DNA from: CAXRDE01 sp964229355
GTDB taxonomy: Bacteria; Cyanobacteriota; Sericytochromatia; UBA7694
Assembly (NCBI GenBank): GCA_964229355.1
Contig: CAXRDE010000011.1
Coordinates: forward strand, 1 to 64,000
DNA length: 64,000 nt
Reading direction: 5' to 3'
Shown: positions 1 through 8,742 of the stretch, in pieces
Position numbering within the stretch: the first letter of the stretch is position 1
How the letters are laid out: each line of letters opens with the position of its first letter
Program-made: the position numbers and the translations under genes
Notes under the pieces: model-generated
Told to the model about the DNA's origin: nothing
The model's input: the letters and a program-made list of their open reading frames with translations, nothing else
Databases searched by the model: none

Positions 1-429
1 GCTACCACCGAAAATCCGCTGGCCACCGTCTTTTTACGTTATGAAGATGTGGAAGACAATTTTACGGTAAAAGAACAGAGTAAAACCGTGCTCGCCGGGG
101 AGCTCAAGGCCTTTAGCAACAGCTCCCCCTCGTTTCAACTGGGCGTGGCCGTGGCCGAATTTGCCGAATTGCTGCGGGGCTCTATTTTTGCCCAGGATGG
201 CAATCTGGGCGACGTGCAGCGTTTGCTGGGGCAATTGCAGGGCAAAACCCCGGACCCTCAGGCCTTAAACGAATTGTTGAACCTGATTCAGCGGGCTGAA
301 AATCTGCGCAACCCCACCACCGCAAAACCCTTAGAAACCCTTGTGAACGAAAGTGACAACCCCCGCCAGCTCAAGGACTGGAACACCTTCTTGCTTAAAC
401 AGCTGGGCGGACTGCCGCCGGGAAAATAA
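1..429 (+). CDS. VWA domain protein with YfbK-type C-terminus (5' end outside window)
   Basis: The gene is open from the first base and its start lies upstream of the window. The visible 142 residues match the C-terminal DUF3520-type tail of YfbK-like von Willebrand factor A proteins: a stretch of the form ATVFLRYED, followed by a segment around GVAVAEFAELLRGS and a short helical end. The VWA domain itself and its metal-binding motif are not in view. These proteins are usually exported or lipid-anchored and their role is poorly defined. The stop is 13 bases from the end of the convergent hypothetical gene. Confidence 0.75.
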   Translation, partial: ATTENPLATVFLRYEDVEDNFTVKEQSKTVLAGELKAFSNSSPSFQLGVAVAEFAELLRGSIFAQDGNLGDVQRLLGQLQGKTPDPQALNELLNLIQRAENLRNPTTAKPLETLVNESDNPRQLKDWNTFLLKQLGGLPPGK

Positions 430-442
430 ACGCATTGAAGGG

Positions 443-1009
443 TTAACGGGCATCGGCAGAGGTGTCGATATGCAGGGGTGGCACCTTGAGAAGCCTGGCG
501 ATATCCATGGCCTGAGGCACCGTTTTCACGTTCAAAAGGGCACAAGCTCCTGTGGGCACATAGGCGTTATCAAAGGGCAAGAGACGCACCACCGTATAAA
601 ACTGAGGAAATAGCAAACGTTTGGCGTCATGATCCCGCAAGAGCACTTCACTGTGATCCAGCACATCTTGCAAAAGTACTCCGTCGGGAGGCACATGGGA
701 TAACACCTGATAGCAATCAAAGAGATAGCGCTTAAACCCCTTGTATACCGCCCGCTGCGCAGGGGTCATCACGTGCTGAAAATAAGCAATAAAGTGATCT
801 AAAGGGGTCTGTCCGTCAATATAGGTGTTAAAAATGAGTTGATCCACAAAAAAGGGCATGAGCTCTAAATCAGGAGGCAGGGCCTCTCGGTTATATTGCG
901 CTGCAATGCGACGCAAATAACGGGCATAATGGGGATCGTAAATAAATTGGGTGATTTGGGTAAAGTAATCGAGGGGGGTTTCGTCTTCGAGTTGAAAGGT
1001 TTTTTTCAC
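443..1009 (-). CDS. Hypothetical protein (188 aa)
   Basis: I do not recognise a family. The protein is soluble, has no signal peptide or membrane segment, and is rich in aromatic residues and Leu (for example YDPHYARYLRR near the N-terminus). The GTG start is chosen because a GAGGAA ribosome site lies 9 bases upstream and the next residues read MKKTFQLED. It lies directly downstream of the tRNA-fMet gene on the same strand, so the two may be co-transcribed. It converges on the VWA gene. Confidence 0.6.
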   Translation of the reverse strand: MKKTFQLEDETPLDYFTQITQFIYDPHYARYLRRIAAQYNREALPPDLELMPFFVDQLIFNTYIDGQTPLDHFIAYFQHVMTPAQRAVYKGFKRYLFDCYQVLSHVPPDGVLLQDVLDHSEVLLRDHDAKRLLFPQFYTVVRLLPFDNAYVPTGACALLNVKTVPQAMDIARLLKVPPLHIDTSADAR

Positions 1010-1051
1010 AGGGAAGCGTTCCTCAAGGTAAAAAGCCCAAAAAATGAAAAG

Positions 1052-1124
<73 letters not shown>

Positions 1125-1287
1125 TCGTTTAACGTGAAACTAGTATAGGCAATCTGTACCTTAAATGCCTAGTAGATGCGTTAAATTTTCTGAACATTTT
1201 TCGAATTTGCTATACTGGAGACTGTGCTCATCTGCATCACAAGCCCTTATTACACCCCGCAGATGTGCTTTAGATAAAGGTAATGGT

Positions 1288-1872
1288 ATGACTCGAATAG
1301 AAGTAAATTTAAAATCTGCCACCCACCCGGAGTGGGTCAACGTCATTCTGGATAATTTTGACGCATTTATGCAAGATCACGCCAATTGCGAGCGCAAAGC
1401 TTCAGCCCTGGCTTTAAGCATGGTGATGAAGTACCCCGATCGCAAAAAAATGATTCCCCATTTGATTCGTCTGGCCCAGGAAGAACTGGATCATTTTGCT
1501 GAGGTTTACGCCTTGATGGAAGCACGCAATTTACCCATGGGCAGAGAAGAAAAAGACCCTTATGTGAATCAATTGCTCTCCCATTGCCGCAGCCAGCCCG
1601 AAGAGCGCTTTCTGGATCGCATGTTGATCTCATCGATTATTGAGGCCCGCGGCGCTGAACGCTTTGGCATTATTGCCGATGCACTGAGCGATCCAGACCT
1701 CAAGCGCTTTTACAAAGAGTTGTGGGCTGCAGAAATGAAACACGGACATTTGTTTGCCAATCTCGCCAGTCACTATTTTAGCGAGACTGAAATCTATGAG
1801 CGCTTAGATCCCCTGCTGGCAGCAGAAGCTGAAATTATCGCTGCTTTGCCCTGGCGCGCCTCATTACACTAA
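1288..1872 (+). CDS. miaE: tRNA-(ms2io6A)-hydroxylase, MiaE-like
   Basis: This is a ferritin-like non-haem di-iron protein of 194 residues. Probable iron ligands in MiaE order are E35, E66 and H69 (in EELDH), E119 (in IEARGAERF), and E149 and H152 (in AEMKHGH). MiaE hydroxylates the isopentenyl group of ms2i6A37 in tRNA. The open frame continues upstream to 1165, but the ATG at 1288 has an AAAGG site and starts where the family starts. A TATACT box at 1211-1216 may be the promoter. It is followed 16 bases later by the cysteine dioxygenase-like gene, so the two iron oxygenases form a likely operon. The exact tRNA substrate is inferred. Confidence 0.85.
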   Translation: MTRIEVNLKSATHPEWVNVILDNFDAFMQDHANCERKASALALSMVMKYPDRKKMIPHLIRLAQEELDHFAEVYALMEARNLPMGREEKDPYVNQLLSHCRSQPEERFLDRMLISSIIEARGAERFGIIADALSDPDLKRFYKELWAAEMKHGHLFANLASHYFSETEIYERLDPLLAAEAEIIAALPWRASLH

Positions 1873-1888
1873 GAAAAGGAAGTACCCC

Positions 1889-2425
1889 ATGTCCCATTAT
1901 GGTTTAGGACGCTTTATTAACGATATGGACTTTTTTGTGGAGAAGTATGGCTCAGATCAGAAGGCCCTGGTTCAAGCTGGTATTAGCAGCCTCCGGAAGC
2001 TCATGAGCAACCCCGATTTTCTCAACCCTGATTTTGTCCATGCCGTGACCCATGGCGAAGACGAAGGTCGTTTGTACACCAGCCCAGAGCACGGCTATTA
2101 TATTCAATTCTTTGCCTGGCCCGCCGGCTGCAAGAGCCCCGTACACAATCACAACACCTGGGGGATTATGGGGGTGATGCACAATTGTTTACATGTGACA
2201 GAATATGATCTTGAAATGAACACGGCGGATCGTTTTGATGTGAAACACAGCGAATCCTTTGAAGCCCATGCCGGAGCCATTGTATACCTGACCAGCCCTG
2301 ACAATGAAATCCATTGTGTGCAAAACAGCAGCAATGAAATGAGCTATAGCCTGCATATATATGGCCAGGAAATGACAAACACATCTCAGTTTGATCTACA
2401 AACTGGGGAAGTGTGTTCCGCCTAA
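1889..2425 (+). CDS. Cysteine dioxygenase-family cupin
   Basis: The protein is a 178-residue cupin with the iron-binding set of thiol dioxygenases: H86 and H88 in the strand HNHNTWG and H142 in IHCVQN. H156 in SLHIYG is a further conserved position. Cysteine dioxygenases oxidise cysteine to cysteine sulfinate with O2; related enzymes use 3-mercaptopropionate, and the sequence alone does not decide the substrate. A GAAAAGGAAG ribosome site precedes the ATG. It is the second gene of the pair with miaE and is followed by a clear terminator. Confidence 0.75.
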   Translation: MSHYGLGRFINDMDFFVEKYGSDQKALVQAGISSLRKLMSNPDFLNPDFVHAVTHGEDEGRLYTSPEHGYYIQFFAWPAGCKSPVHNHNTWGIMGVMHNCLHVTEYDLEMNTADRFDVKHSESFEAHAGAIVYLTSPDNEIHCVQNSSNEMSYSLHIYGQEMTNTSQFDLQTGEVCSA

Positions 2426-2555
2426 ATTTTAACGAAAATTGTGCGAGAGTTTTAGAGAGAGTCATCATGCCGTAAAAAAAGCATGTTACATTCTAAACAT
2501 GGATTTAATTAAGAGATGAACAACTCTGGTTAGCCCATCACAACTCTAGCTTAGC

Positions 2556-2579
2556 GGCCCTGGCAACAGGGCCTTTTTT
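2556..2579 (+). terminator. Rho-independent terminator after the miaE/dioxygenase pair
   Basis: A perfect 7-bp stem (GGCCCTG / CAGGGCC) with a GCAA tetraloop is followed by six T residues. It lies 130 bases after the dioxygenase stop and isolates that operon from the surface-sugar cluster. Confidence 0.9.
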
Positions 2580-2599
2580 CTTGCCTGCTTATGTTACTA

Positions 2600-2629
2600 T
2601 TGAGTCATCGTTCTCAAGCAAGATACAAA
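2600..2629 (+). promoter_or_regulatory. Possible promoter of the surface-sugar cluster
   Basis: TTGAGT (2600-2605) and TACAAA (2624-2629) are separated by 18 bases, each matching four of six consensus positions. The start of rfbF at 2643 would then have a leader of only about 7 bases and no clear Shine-Dalgarno site. It is placed just past the terminator, where a promoter is expected. Confidence 0.3.
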
Positions 2630-2642
2630 GTTGGCGGTAGTG

Positions 2643-3413
2643 ATGAAAGCGGTCATATTAGCGGGTGGACTGGGTACCCGTCTCAGCGAGGAAACCCATT
2701 TAAAACCCAAGCCAATGCTTGAGGTGGGCGGCAAACCCATCTTATGGCACATCATGAAAATTTATGCCCATTACGGCGTTAACGACTTCATCATCTGCTG
2801 CGGTTACAAAGGCTATGTGATCAAAGAATACTTCGCCAATTATTTCTTACATATGTCTGATGTAACCTTCGATATGCGCACCAATGAAATGCAGGTGCAC
2901 CAACAGCACACAGAGCCCTGGAAAGTCACCTTAATCGACACGGGAGCCGATACCCTCACCGGCGGACGCCTCAAGCGGGTGGCTCCCTATGTGGCCGAAG
3001 AAGAAGCCTTTTGCTTCACCTATGGCGACGGCGTGGCCGATGTCAATATCCAGGCACTGATCGCGCACCATCAGGCCCAGGGAAAACTGGCCACGTTAAC
3101 AGCGGTTCAACCCCCCGGCCGATTTGGCGCCCTTCGACTCCAGGGAGACACCATCACCGACTTTGAAGAAAAGCCCCAGGGAGATGGGGGCTGGATCAAT
3201 GGGGGCTTCTTTGTGCTTTCGCCTAAAGTTCTGGACTATATCGCTGGTGATGACACCAGTTGGGAACAAGGGCCCCTCAACCGAATTGCGCAGGAAGATC
3301 AACTCACCGCGTATAAACATACCGGCTTCTGGAAAGCCATGGACACCCTGCGGGATAAAAATCAGTTGGAAACCCTATGGAGTCATGATGAGGCCCCCTG
3401 GAAGCTATGGTAA
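2643..3413 (+). CDS. rfbF: Glucose-1-phosphate cytidylyltransferase
   Basis: The enzyme makes CDP-glucose from CTP and glucose-1-phosphate, the first step to CDP-linked deoxysugars. The 256-residue protein opens with the sugar nucleotidyltransferase signature GGLGTRLSEET (residues 8-18) and then KPKPMLEVGGKPI, as in RfbF. The ATG at 2643 is preferred over an in-frame TTG at 2631 because the family starts MKAVILAGG. It overlaps the next gene by 7 bases and opens an eleven-gene run. Pgm, encoded at 58489, would supply its glucose-1-phosphate. Confidence 0.93.
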   Translation: MKAVILAGGLGTRLSEETHLKPKPMLEVGGKPILWHIMKIYAHYGVNDFIICCGYKGYVIKEYFANYFLHMSDVTFDMRTNEMQVHQQHTEPWKVTLIDTGADTLTGGRLKRVAPYVAEEEAFCFTYGDGVADVNIQALIAHHQAQGKLATLTAVQPPGRFGALRLQGDTITDFEEKPQGDGGWINGGFFVLSPKVLDYIAGDDTSWEQGPLNRIAQEDQLTAYKHTGFWKAMDTLRDKNQLETLWSHDEAPWKLW

Positions 3414-4483
3414 CCCCCAATTTCTGGAAAGATAAAAAAGTCCTGGTCACGGGGCACACTGGTTTTAAAGGCACCTGGCTCTGTCTTTTGCTCCAGGCGT
3501 TGGGTGCAGAAGTCCAGGGCCTTTCCTTGCGCGTTGAACCGTCTTCTCCGCTGTTCACCCTGGCCCAGCTGCCCCAAACATTGGCCTATCATGGGCTGGT
3601 GGATATCCGAGATGCACGGGCACTGAGCCAGGCCATTGATGCTGCTCAACCTCAGGTGATCTTTCATTTGGCCGCCCAATCCCTGGTAAGTACCGGCTAC
3701 ACGGATCCCATCAGCACCTTTCACACCAATGTAGACGGTACCCTTTACCTGCTTGAAAGTGTCCGTCAAACCCTCAAAAACCCTATCCCTGTGGTGGTGG
3801 TCACCAGCGACAAATGCTACCTCAATCCCGAACAGGCCCAGTCCTTTACGGAGACGGACCCGCTGGGGGGCCACGATCCTTATTCAGCCAGCAAAGCCAT
3901 GGCCGAAATTTTAACTGCCGCCTATCGCCAATCCTTTTTAAGCGCACAAGGACACCTTATTTCCAGCGCACGGGCTGGCAATGTCATCGGTGCCGGTGAC
4001 TTTTCAGAGCACCGTTTACTGCCGGATATCTTTCGTGCTTATCATCAATCAGAGCCGCTGATCTTACGATACCCCCGGGCGACCCGTCCCTGGCAACACG
4101 TGCTTGACGCGCTGTCTGGTTATCTCTTGCTGGTAGAAAAAACCACTGCGGAGCCCACACTCACAGGCGCGTATAATTTTGGTCCGCCTGCAGAGCATGC
4201 CCTGAGCGTCGAAAGTTTGTGTCAACGCATCAATGGCTATATCACACAGCAAAACCCCCATCGTCCGCTGCACTGGACTGTAGATCCGGGGCAAAAGCCC
4301 CACGAATCTCAATTTCTTCATATTGATACCACCAAAGCCCAGAAGCAGCTGCACTGGCAGCCCCAGCTCAATCTTGAAGAAACCCTGCAATGGACCGTGA
4401 GCGGCTATCTGACTCCAGAGGCAGGTCTACCTGATCTGGTTCAGCAACATATACAAGATTACCTAGGAAAACTCCATTCATGA
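3407..4483 (+). CDS. rfbG: CDP-glucose 4,6-dehydratase
   Basis: This short-chain dehydrogenase-type enzyme converts CDP-glucose to CDP-4-dehydro-6-deoxyglucose. It has the NAD-binding loop TGHTGFKG (residues 15-22) and the catalytic Y159-SAS-K163. Its 358 residues match the usual length. It overlaps rfbF by 7 bases and the next gene by an ATGA. No RfbH-type C3 dehydrase is present in the cluster, so the product is probably not taken towards 3,6-dideoxy sugars. Confidence 0.93.
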   Translation: MVTPNFWKDKKVLVTGHTGFKGTWLCLLLQALGAEVQGLSLRVEPSSPLFTLAQLPQTLAYHGLVDIRDARALSQAIDAAQPQVIFHLAAQSLVSTGYTDPISTFHTNVDGTLYLLESVRQTLKNPIPVVVVTSDKCYLNPEQAQSFTETDPLGGHDPYSASKAMAEILTAAYRQSFLSAQGHLISSARAGNVIGAGDFSEHRLLPDIFRAYHQSEPLILRYPRATRPWQHVLDALSGYLLLVEKTTAEPTLTGAYNFGPPAEHALSVESLCQRINGYITQQNPHRPLHWTVDPGQKPHESQFLHIDTTKAQKQLHWQPQLNLEETLQWTVSGYLTPEAGLPDLVQQHIQDYLGKLHS

Positions 4484-5709
4484 GCGTCAATTGTCGTTTT
4501 TGCCACACCCCGTTAACCCATAGCTTTGTGGATCTGGGCATGTCTCCGCTTTCCAATGCCTATGTCAAAGCCGAACAGCTCAATGACGAAGAAGTTTTTT
4601 ACCCGCTCCATGCCTATGTGTGCTCGCAATGCCTACTGGTGCAGATCGCTGCCTTTTCCGCACCCGAACACATTTTTAAAGACTATGCGTATTTTTCATC
4701 TTTTTCGAGTTCGTGGCTGGCCCATGCCAAAGATTTTGTTACTCAGGTCATTCCAAAACTCCAGCTGAATGCCCAGTCTCATGTGGTAGAAATCGCCAGC
4801 AACGACGGCTATTTATTGCAATATTTTCCCGAAGATTTTCAACGCCTGGGCATAGAGCCCGCCGAAAACGTGGCAGAAGTGGCCCGTCAAAAAGGCATCC
4901 CAACCCGGGCGGTGTTCTTTGGCACCCAAACGGCCCAGAACTTACGTGAAGAAGGCATACACGCCGATCTCATTGTGGCCAATAATGTGCTGGCCCATGT
5001 ACCCGACCTCAATGACTTTGTGGCGGGCCTCGCTTTGCTCATAACCCCCCAGGGCACCATCAGTATTGAGGTACCTCACCTGCTGCATCTGTATACCCAA
5101 AACCAGTTTGACACCATCTACCATGAACACTACTCTTATTTCTCATTACTGGCCCTACAGCAAATTTTTGCGGCACACCAACTCAGCATTTATGATGTCG
5201 AACACCTCAGCACCCATGGCGGTTCGCTACGCCTTTCCATCACCCCGACTTCAAACCGCAGTGTAACCCCACGCCCCAGCGTGGCCGAAGCTCTGCAAAG
5301 TGAAAAGGCAACAGGATTAGATCAGTTACAAACCTATCTGGATTTTGCCGCGCGGGTCAAAGCTCTCAAACTCGAAACCTGGCAATTCTTTATTGACCTG
5401 CAGCGGCAGGGTAAACGCATTGCTGCCTACGGGGCCCCCGCAAAAGGCAACACGTTTTTAAACTACTGTGGTATTGGCCGTGAGCTCTTACCCTTCTGTG
5501 TCGACAAGAGCCCCCACAAGCAAGGTCTTTACTTACCCGGCAGCCATATTCCCATTTTGGCACCCGAAGCCCTTTATGCCGACCAGCCCGACTATATTTT
5601 GATTTTGCCCTGGAACCTACAGGCCGAAATTAGCGAACAACTTGCCGCCTGCCGTGAGTGGGGCGCCCAGTTTGTCACTGCCATTCCCTCATTGACGGTA
5701 CACCCATGA
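4480..5709 (+). CDS. Zinc-containing SAM sugar C-methyltransferase (TylC3/NovU-like)
   Basis: The 409-residue protein has the three-part layout of deoxysugar C-methyltransferases: an N-terminal zinc module (C5, C8, C48, C51), a central SAM-binding domain with VVEIASNDGYLLQYF (about residues 97-111), and a C-terminal Rossmann-like domain with AAYGAPAKGNTFLNY. Relatives such as TylC3, NovU and EvaC add a methyl group to 4-keto-6-deoxy sugars, often at C3. Being next to rfbG, it probably methylates the CDP-4-keto sugar. It is joined to both neighbours by 4-base overlaps. Confidence 0.8.
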   Translation: MSVNCRFCHTPLTHSFVDLGMSPLSNAYVKAEQLNDEEVFYPLHAYVCSQCLLVQIAAFSAPEHIFKDYAYFSSFSSSWLAHAKDFVTQVIPKLQLNAQSHVVEIASNDGYLLQYFPEDFQRLGIEPAENVAEVARQKGIPTRAVFFGTQTAQNLREEGIHADLIVANNVLAHVPDLNDFVAGLALLITPQGTISIEVPHLLHLYTQNQFDTIYHEHYSYFSLLALQQIFAAHQLSIYDVEHLSTHGGSLRLSITPTSNRSVTPRPSVAEALQSEKATGLDQLQTYLDFAARVKALKLETWQFFIDLQRQGKRIAAYGAPAKGNTFLNYCGIGRELLPFCVDKSPHKQGLYLPGSHIPILAPEALYADQPDYILILPWNLQAEISEQLAACREWGAQFVTAIPSLTVHP

Positions 5710-6239
5710 TTTTTACGCCCTTACCCCTGCAGGGGGCTTATGTCATTACTCTGGATAAAATCAGCGATGAGCGGGGGCATTTTGTTAGAAACTGGTGTAA
5801 AAAGAGTTTTCAAGCCGAGGGGTTAACCAGCGACTTCACCCAATTTAACACTTCATTTAATACCTACCGTCACACCCTAAGAGGTATGCATTACCAGCAA
5901 GCGCCTTTTGCCGAGATCAAAATGGTACAGTGCGTACAGGGGCAAGTCTTCGATGTCATTGTGGATGTTCGTCCTGAAAGCGAGACATATCTCCAGCATC
6001 TGGCCCTCAACCTGGACAGCGCGCAGCCTCAGCTCTTGTATATTCCGCAAGGGTTTGCCCATGGTTTTTTAACCCTGACAGATCAGACGCAATTAACCTA
6101 TTATATGGGTGCAGCCCCTTACCAGCCGGAAGCCGCCCGGGGGCTCTTGTGGAATGACCCGGCCTTAAACATTCCCTGGCCAGCACATCCCCAGGTCATT
6201 AGCGAACGCGATCAGCAGTGGGAAAGGTTACATCGATGA
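5706..6239 (+). CDS. dTDP-4-dehydrorhamnose 3,5-epimerase-like sugar epimerase
   Basis: This RmlC-type cupin of 177 residues has the catalytic His in LRGMHYQ (H62), a conserved Lys at 72, the IPQGFAHGF strand (about 114-121) and Tyr at 132-133. Enzymes of this fold epimerise C3 and/or C5 of 4-keto sugars. Here the substrate is likely the methylated CDP-4-keto sugar rather than dTDP-rhamnose precursors. The ATG at 5706 overlaps the preceding stop (ATGA). An upstream in-frame start would lie inside the methyltransferase gene. Confidence 0.85.
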   Translation: MIFTPLPLQGAYVITLDKISDERGHFVRNWCKKSFQAEGLTSDFTQFNTSFNTYRHTLRGMHYQQAPFAEIKMVQCVQGQVFDVIVDVRPESETYLQHLALNLDSAQPQLLYIPQGFAHGFLTLTDQTQLTYYMGAAPYQPEAARGLLWNDPALNIPWPAHPQVISERDQQWERLHR

Positions 6240-7075
6240 AAAATATAACCCCTGAAATGCAACAGCAATTTCATGCACAGGGCTTTTTAAGAATTCCGGG
6301 CTTTTATGATGTGGAACAAGATATCTTACCCATTCAAAAAGGCATTTATGACATTCTGCAAATTCTTTTAAAAGCCCAGGGTATGCAGGATTTATGCACT
6401 GATTTTGATGCAGCACATTTTGATGCGGGTTATCAGGCGCTTATAGCAAAAGATCGTCAGCTGGGTGGCATTGTTTATGAATCAGTCAAGCAAATACCGG
6501 CCTTTGTCCGCCTCACAGCACATCCTGGCTACAGCAACCTGTTGCAAAACTTGCGCCCAGGGAGCCTGCCCGGCATCGCCAGTAAAGGCTGTGGCATACG
6601 CATTGACAACCCCGGCGAAACCCAATACCAGGCTCCCTGGCATCAGGATTATTTGGCTCAACTCAAAAGTCCTGATGGGCTGGTGTTTTGGAGTCCCTTA
6701 ATTGCAGTAACCCCTGAAATGGGGCCCGTAGAGTTTTGTCAGGGTTCTCACCGGCAAGGGGCCATTCCAGTTTACTCAGAGCGCACAACGGGACAAACCG
6801 GCGCTTACGCTCTGCGCCTTCAAGCAGAAGCGCAGCATCTCAGCCAATATGCGAAAATAGCCCCTTTAAGTCAGGTGGGCGATTTAATCATTATCGATTT
6901 TTTAACCATTCATCGCTCCGGGACAAACCGCAGCAACCGTTCTCGCTGGAGTCTGCAAATTCGTTACTTTAATTATCAGCATCCTTTTGGTATCCGCACC
7001 GGATGGCCCGGACTCTTTGGTGAGGGAAAACACCTCAAAGACTATTGCCCTGAACTCATCGCTAGCCCAGAATAA
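6236..7075 (+). CDS. Phytanoyl-CoA dioxygenase-family oxygenase
   Basis: The 279-residue protein belongs to the PhyH branch of Fe(II)/2-oxoglutarate dioxygenases. The facial triad is visible as H136-Q-D138 (in PWHQDYL) and H226, with the 2-oxoglutarate-binding Arg probably R237. Family members in glycan or antibiotic clusters hydroxylate diverse small molecules, so this one probably hydroxylates the sugar or its acyl group. It is ATGA-linked to the epimerase and 12 bases before the next gene, which has an AAGGAAA site. Confidence 0.75.
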   Translation: MKNITPEMQQQFHAQGFLRIPGFYDVEQDILPIQKGIYDILQILLKAQGMQDLCTDFDAAHFDAGYQALIAKDRQLGGIVYESVKQIPAFVRLTAHPGYSNLLQNLRPGSLPGIASKGCGIRIDNPGETQYQAPWHQDYLAQLKSPDGLVFWSPLIAVTPEMGPVEFCQGSHRQGAIPVYSERTTGQTGAYALRLQAEAQHLSQYAKIAPLSQVGDLIIIDFLTIHRSGTNRSNRSRWSLQIRYFNYQHPFGIRTGWPGLFGEGKHLKDYCPELIASPE

Positions 7076-7087
7076 GGAAAATACACC

Positions 7088-8233
7088 ATGTCATGTTATG
7101 TTTGCGAAAATCCCCACATGCAACCGGTTTATACGTCAATCGGAAAGTCGATTACCACCCTCTGTAAATCGCATCCTTCCCCCACACGGGTTTTCTTCTG
7201 CACGCAATGCCACCATGTCCAAACTGAAGAGATTCCTGATCTTGAAGCGTATTATGCTCATGACTACAATATTTTGATCAAAAGTGAAGATGAAGATCAG
7301 ATCTATACAGTAGAAGGCAATACAACTATTTTTCGCTTTGAACACCAGGCGAAAACCTTACGGCAAAAAGTCCCTCTTACTGCCGGACAAAAGGTGCTAG
7401 ACTATGGCTGTGCAAAAAGCTCCACCTGGCGTATTCTCAAAACAAGCCAGCCTGATATTGACCTCCACCTGTTTGACGTGAGCGAAAATTACACCCCCTT
7501 CTGGGAAAACATCACACCCAATACCAGTAAGTGGGCCATCTTTTCATTGCCTGAACACTGGCGCAATCAATTTGAATTGGTAACCTCTTTTTATGCCTTT
7601 GAACACTTTTCACAGATCCAATCTGCCATGCAACAGATTCACAATATGCTTAAGCCTGAGGGGTTGATCTACATTCTGGTGCCCAACTTTTTGGTGAACC
7701 GCGCCGATTTTATTGTCGTGGATCACGTCAACCATTTTACCGAAGACTCTCTCCAGTACCTGTTTGAGTCCACAGGCTTTGAATGGGTTGAAGTCGACAC
7801 CAAAAGCCACTATGGGGGCCTGATTGCCATCGGTAAAAAGTCCCAAATGCCCCTCAAATCACCCCAGCTCTCTCCCAATGCGGATTTAGTAAAGCACATT
7901 GCCTCTATTGCAAAGTACTGGCAAACCCTGGACACTCGATTGGTAGACTTTGAGGCAAAACATAGGGGTAAGGTCGCCGCGATTTATGGCTCAGGGTTTT
8001 ATGGGTCGTACATTGCCAGCAGTCTCAAACACCTGGACAATATCACATGTTTTTTGGATCAAAACCCCCATCGGCAGGGTGAACAACTGCTAGACAAACC
8101 CATTTTGGCTCCTGAACAGATCCCAGATAACGTGGAGGTGGTCTATGTGGGATTAAATCCTGAGATTTCCCGTCAGGCCATAGCAGCTATGCCCTTATGG
8201 CAACACAAAGAAGTGGAGTTTTGTTTTCTCTGA
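7088..8233 (+). CDS. Second zinc/SAM methyltransferase of the cluster
   Basis: At 381 residues it shares its layout with the methyltransferase at 4480: N-terminal cysteine pairs (C3, C6, C38, C41), a SAM domain with VLDYGCAKSS near residue 100, and a C-terminal domain with AAIYGSGFYGSYIASSL. It is clearly diverged, so it may act on another position or another sugar. A TGATG junction links it to the acetyltransferase gene. The substrate is not determinable from sequence. Confidence 0.7.
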   Translation: MSCYVCENPHMQPVYTSIGKSITTLCKSHPSPTRVFFCTQCHHVQTEEIPDLEAYYAHDYNILIKSEDEDQIYTVEGNTTIFRFEHQAKTLRQKVPLTAGQKVLDYGCAKSSTWRILKTSQPDIDLHLFDVSENYTPFWENITPNTSKWAIFSLPEHWRNQFELVTSFYAFEHFSQIQSAMQQIHNMLKPEGLIYILVPNFLVNRADFIVVDHVNHFTEDSLQYLFESTGFEWVEVDTKSHYGGLIAIGKKSQMPLKSPQLSPNADLVKHIASIAKYWQTLDTRLVDFEAKHRGKVAAIYGSGFYGSYIASSLKHLDNITCFLDQNPHRQGEQLLDKPILAPEQIPDNVEVVYVGLNPEISRQAIAAMPLWQHKEVEFCFL

Positions 8234-8742
8234 TGCCGTTGGTTTACCAAAATACTTGCTTAAGGCCTTTTTGCAGTACAGATCTGGATTTTTTAGCCAC
8301 TTTGCGCAACGATATTGACCTGCAAGCGAACCTGCTTAGCCAGGCTCGGGCAAACTCACTGGAAAACGTGGCCCAATGGGCCCAAACCAAAAACCATACC
8401 GAAGGAGTATTATTTATCATTGCCGACCTTGAGCAAGCCCCACTGGGGTTCATTCAAGCACAAAAAATAAATGTCCTTCATGGCCATGCTGAACTAGGTA
8501 TTTGTCTGGCTCCCACAGTCCAGCAAAAGGGACATGGTCGCAACGCTTGCCATTTACTTGAGCAATATCTGGTCGATGTCTTTCATCTACGCAAACTGAT
8601 TTTGTACGTCAGAAGTGACAATGAGCAGGCTCTGGGCTTTTACAGCAAGATCAACTATCAGCAAGCAGGCTTGCTCAAAGCACACTTTTATTATCAAAGG
8701 CGTTATTTTGATGTCATTCTCATGGAGAAGATGCTGTCATGA
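8233..8742 (+). CDS. GNAT-family N-acetyltransferase
   Basis: This 169-residue GNAT protein has the acetyl-CoA pyrophosphate loop QQKGHGRNA (about residues 97-105) and the terminal beta-strand region around NEQALGFYSKINY. It resembles acyltransferases that act on amino sugars. With a DegT aminotransferase in the same operon, it probably acylates the sugar amine. The ATG at 8233 overlaps the previous stop. A longer in-frame start at 8197 lies inside the upstream gene and is rejected. Confidence 0.8.
   Translation: MPLVYQNTCLRPFCSTDLDFLATLRNDIDLQANLLSQARANSLENVAQWAQTKNHTEGVLFIIADLEQAPLGFIQAQKINVLHGHAELGICLAPTVQQKGHGRNACHLLEQYLVDVFHLRKLILYVRSDNEQALGFYSKINYQQAGLLKAHFYYQRRYFDVILMEKMLS

Noticed and set aside
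1165..1287. Upstream extension of miaE
   Set aside because: The added residues are unlike the family, and the ATG at 1288 has its own ribosome site.
3383..3874. Antisense frame within rfbG
   Set aside because: It lies wholly inside a gene with clear catalytic motifs, and no ribosome site was found.
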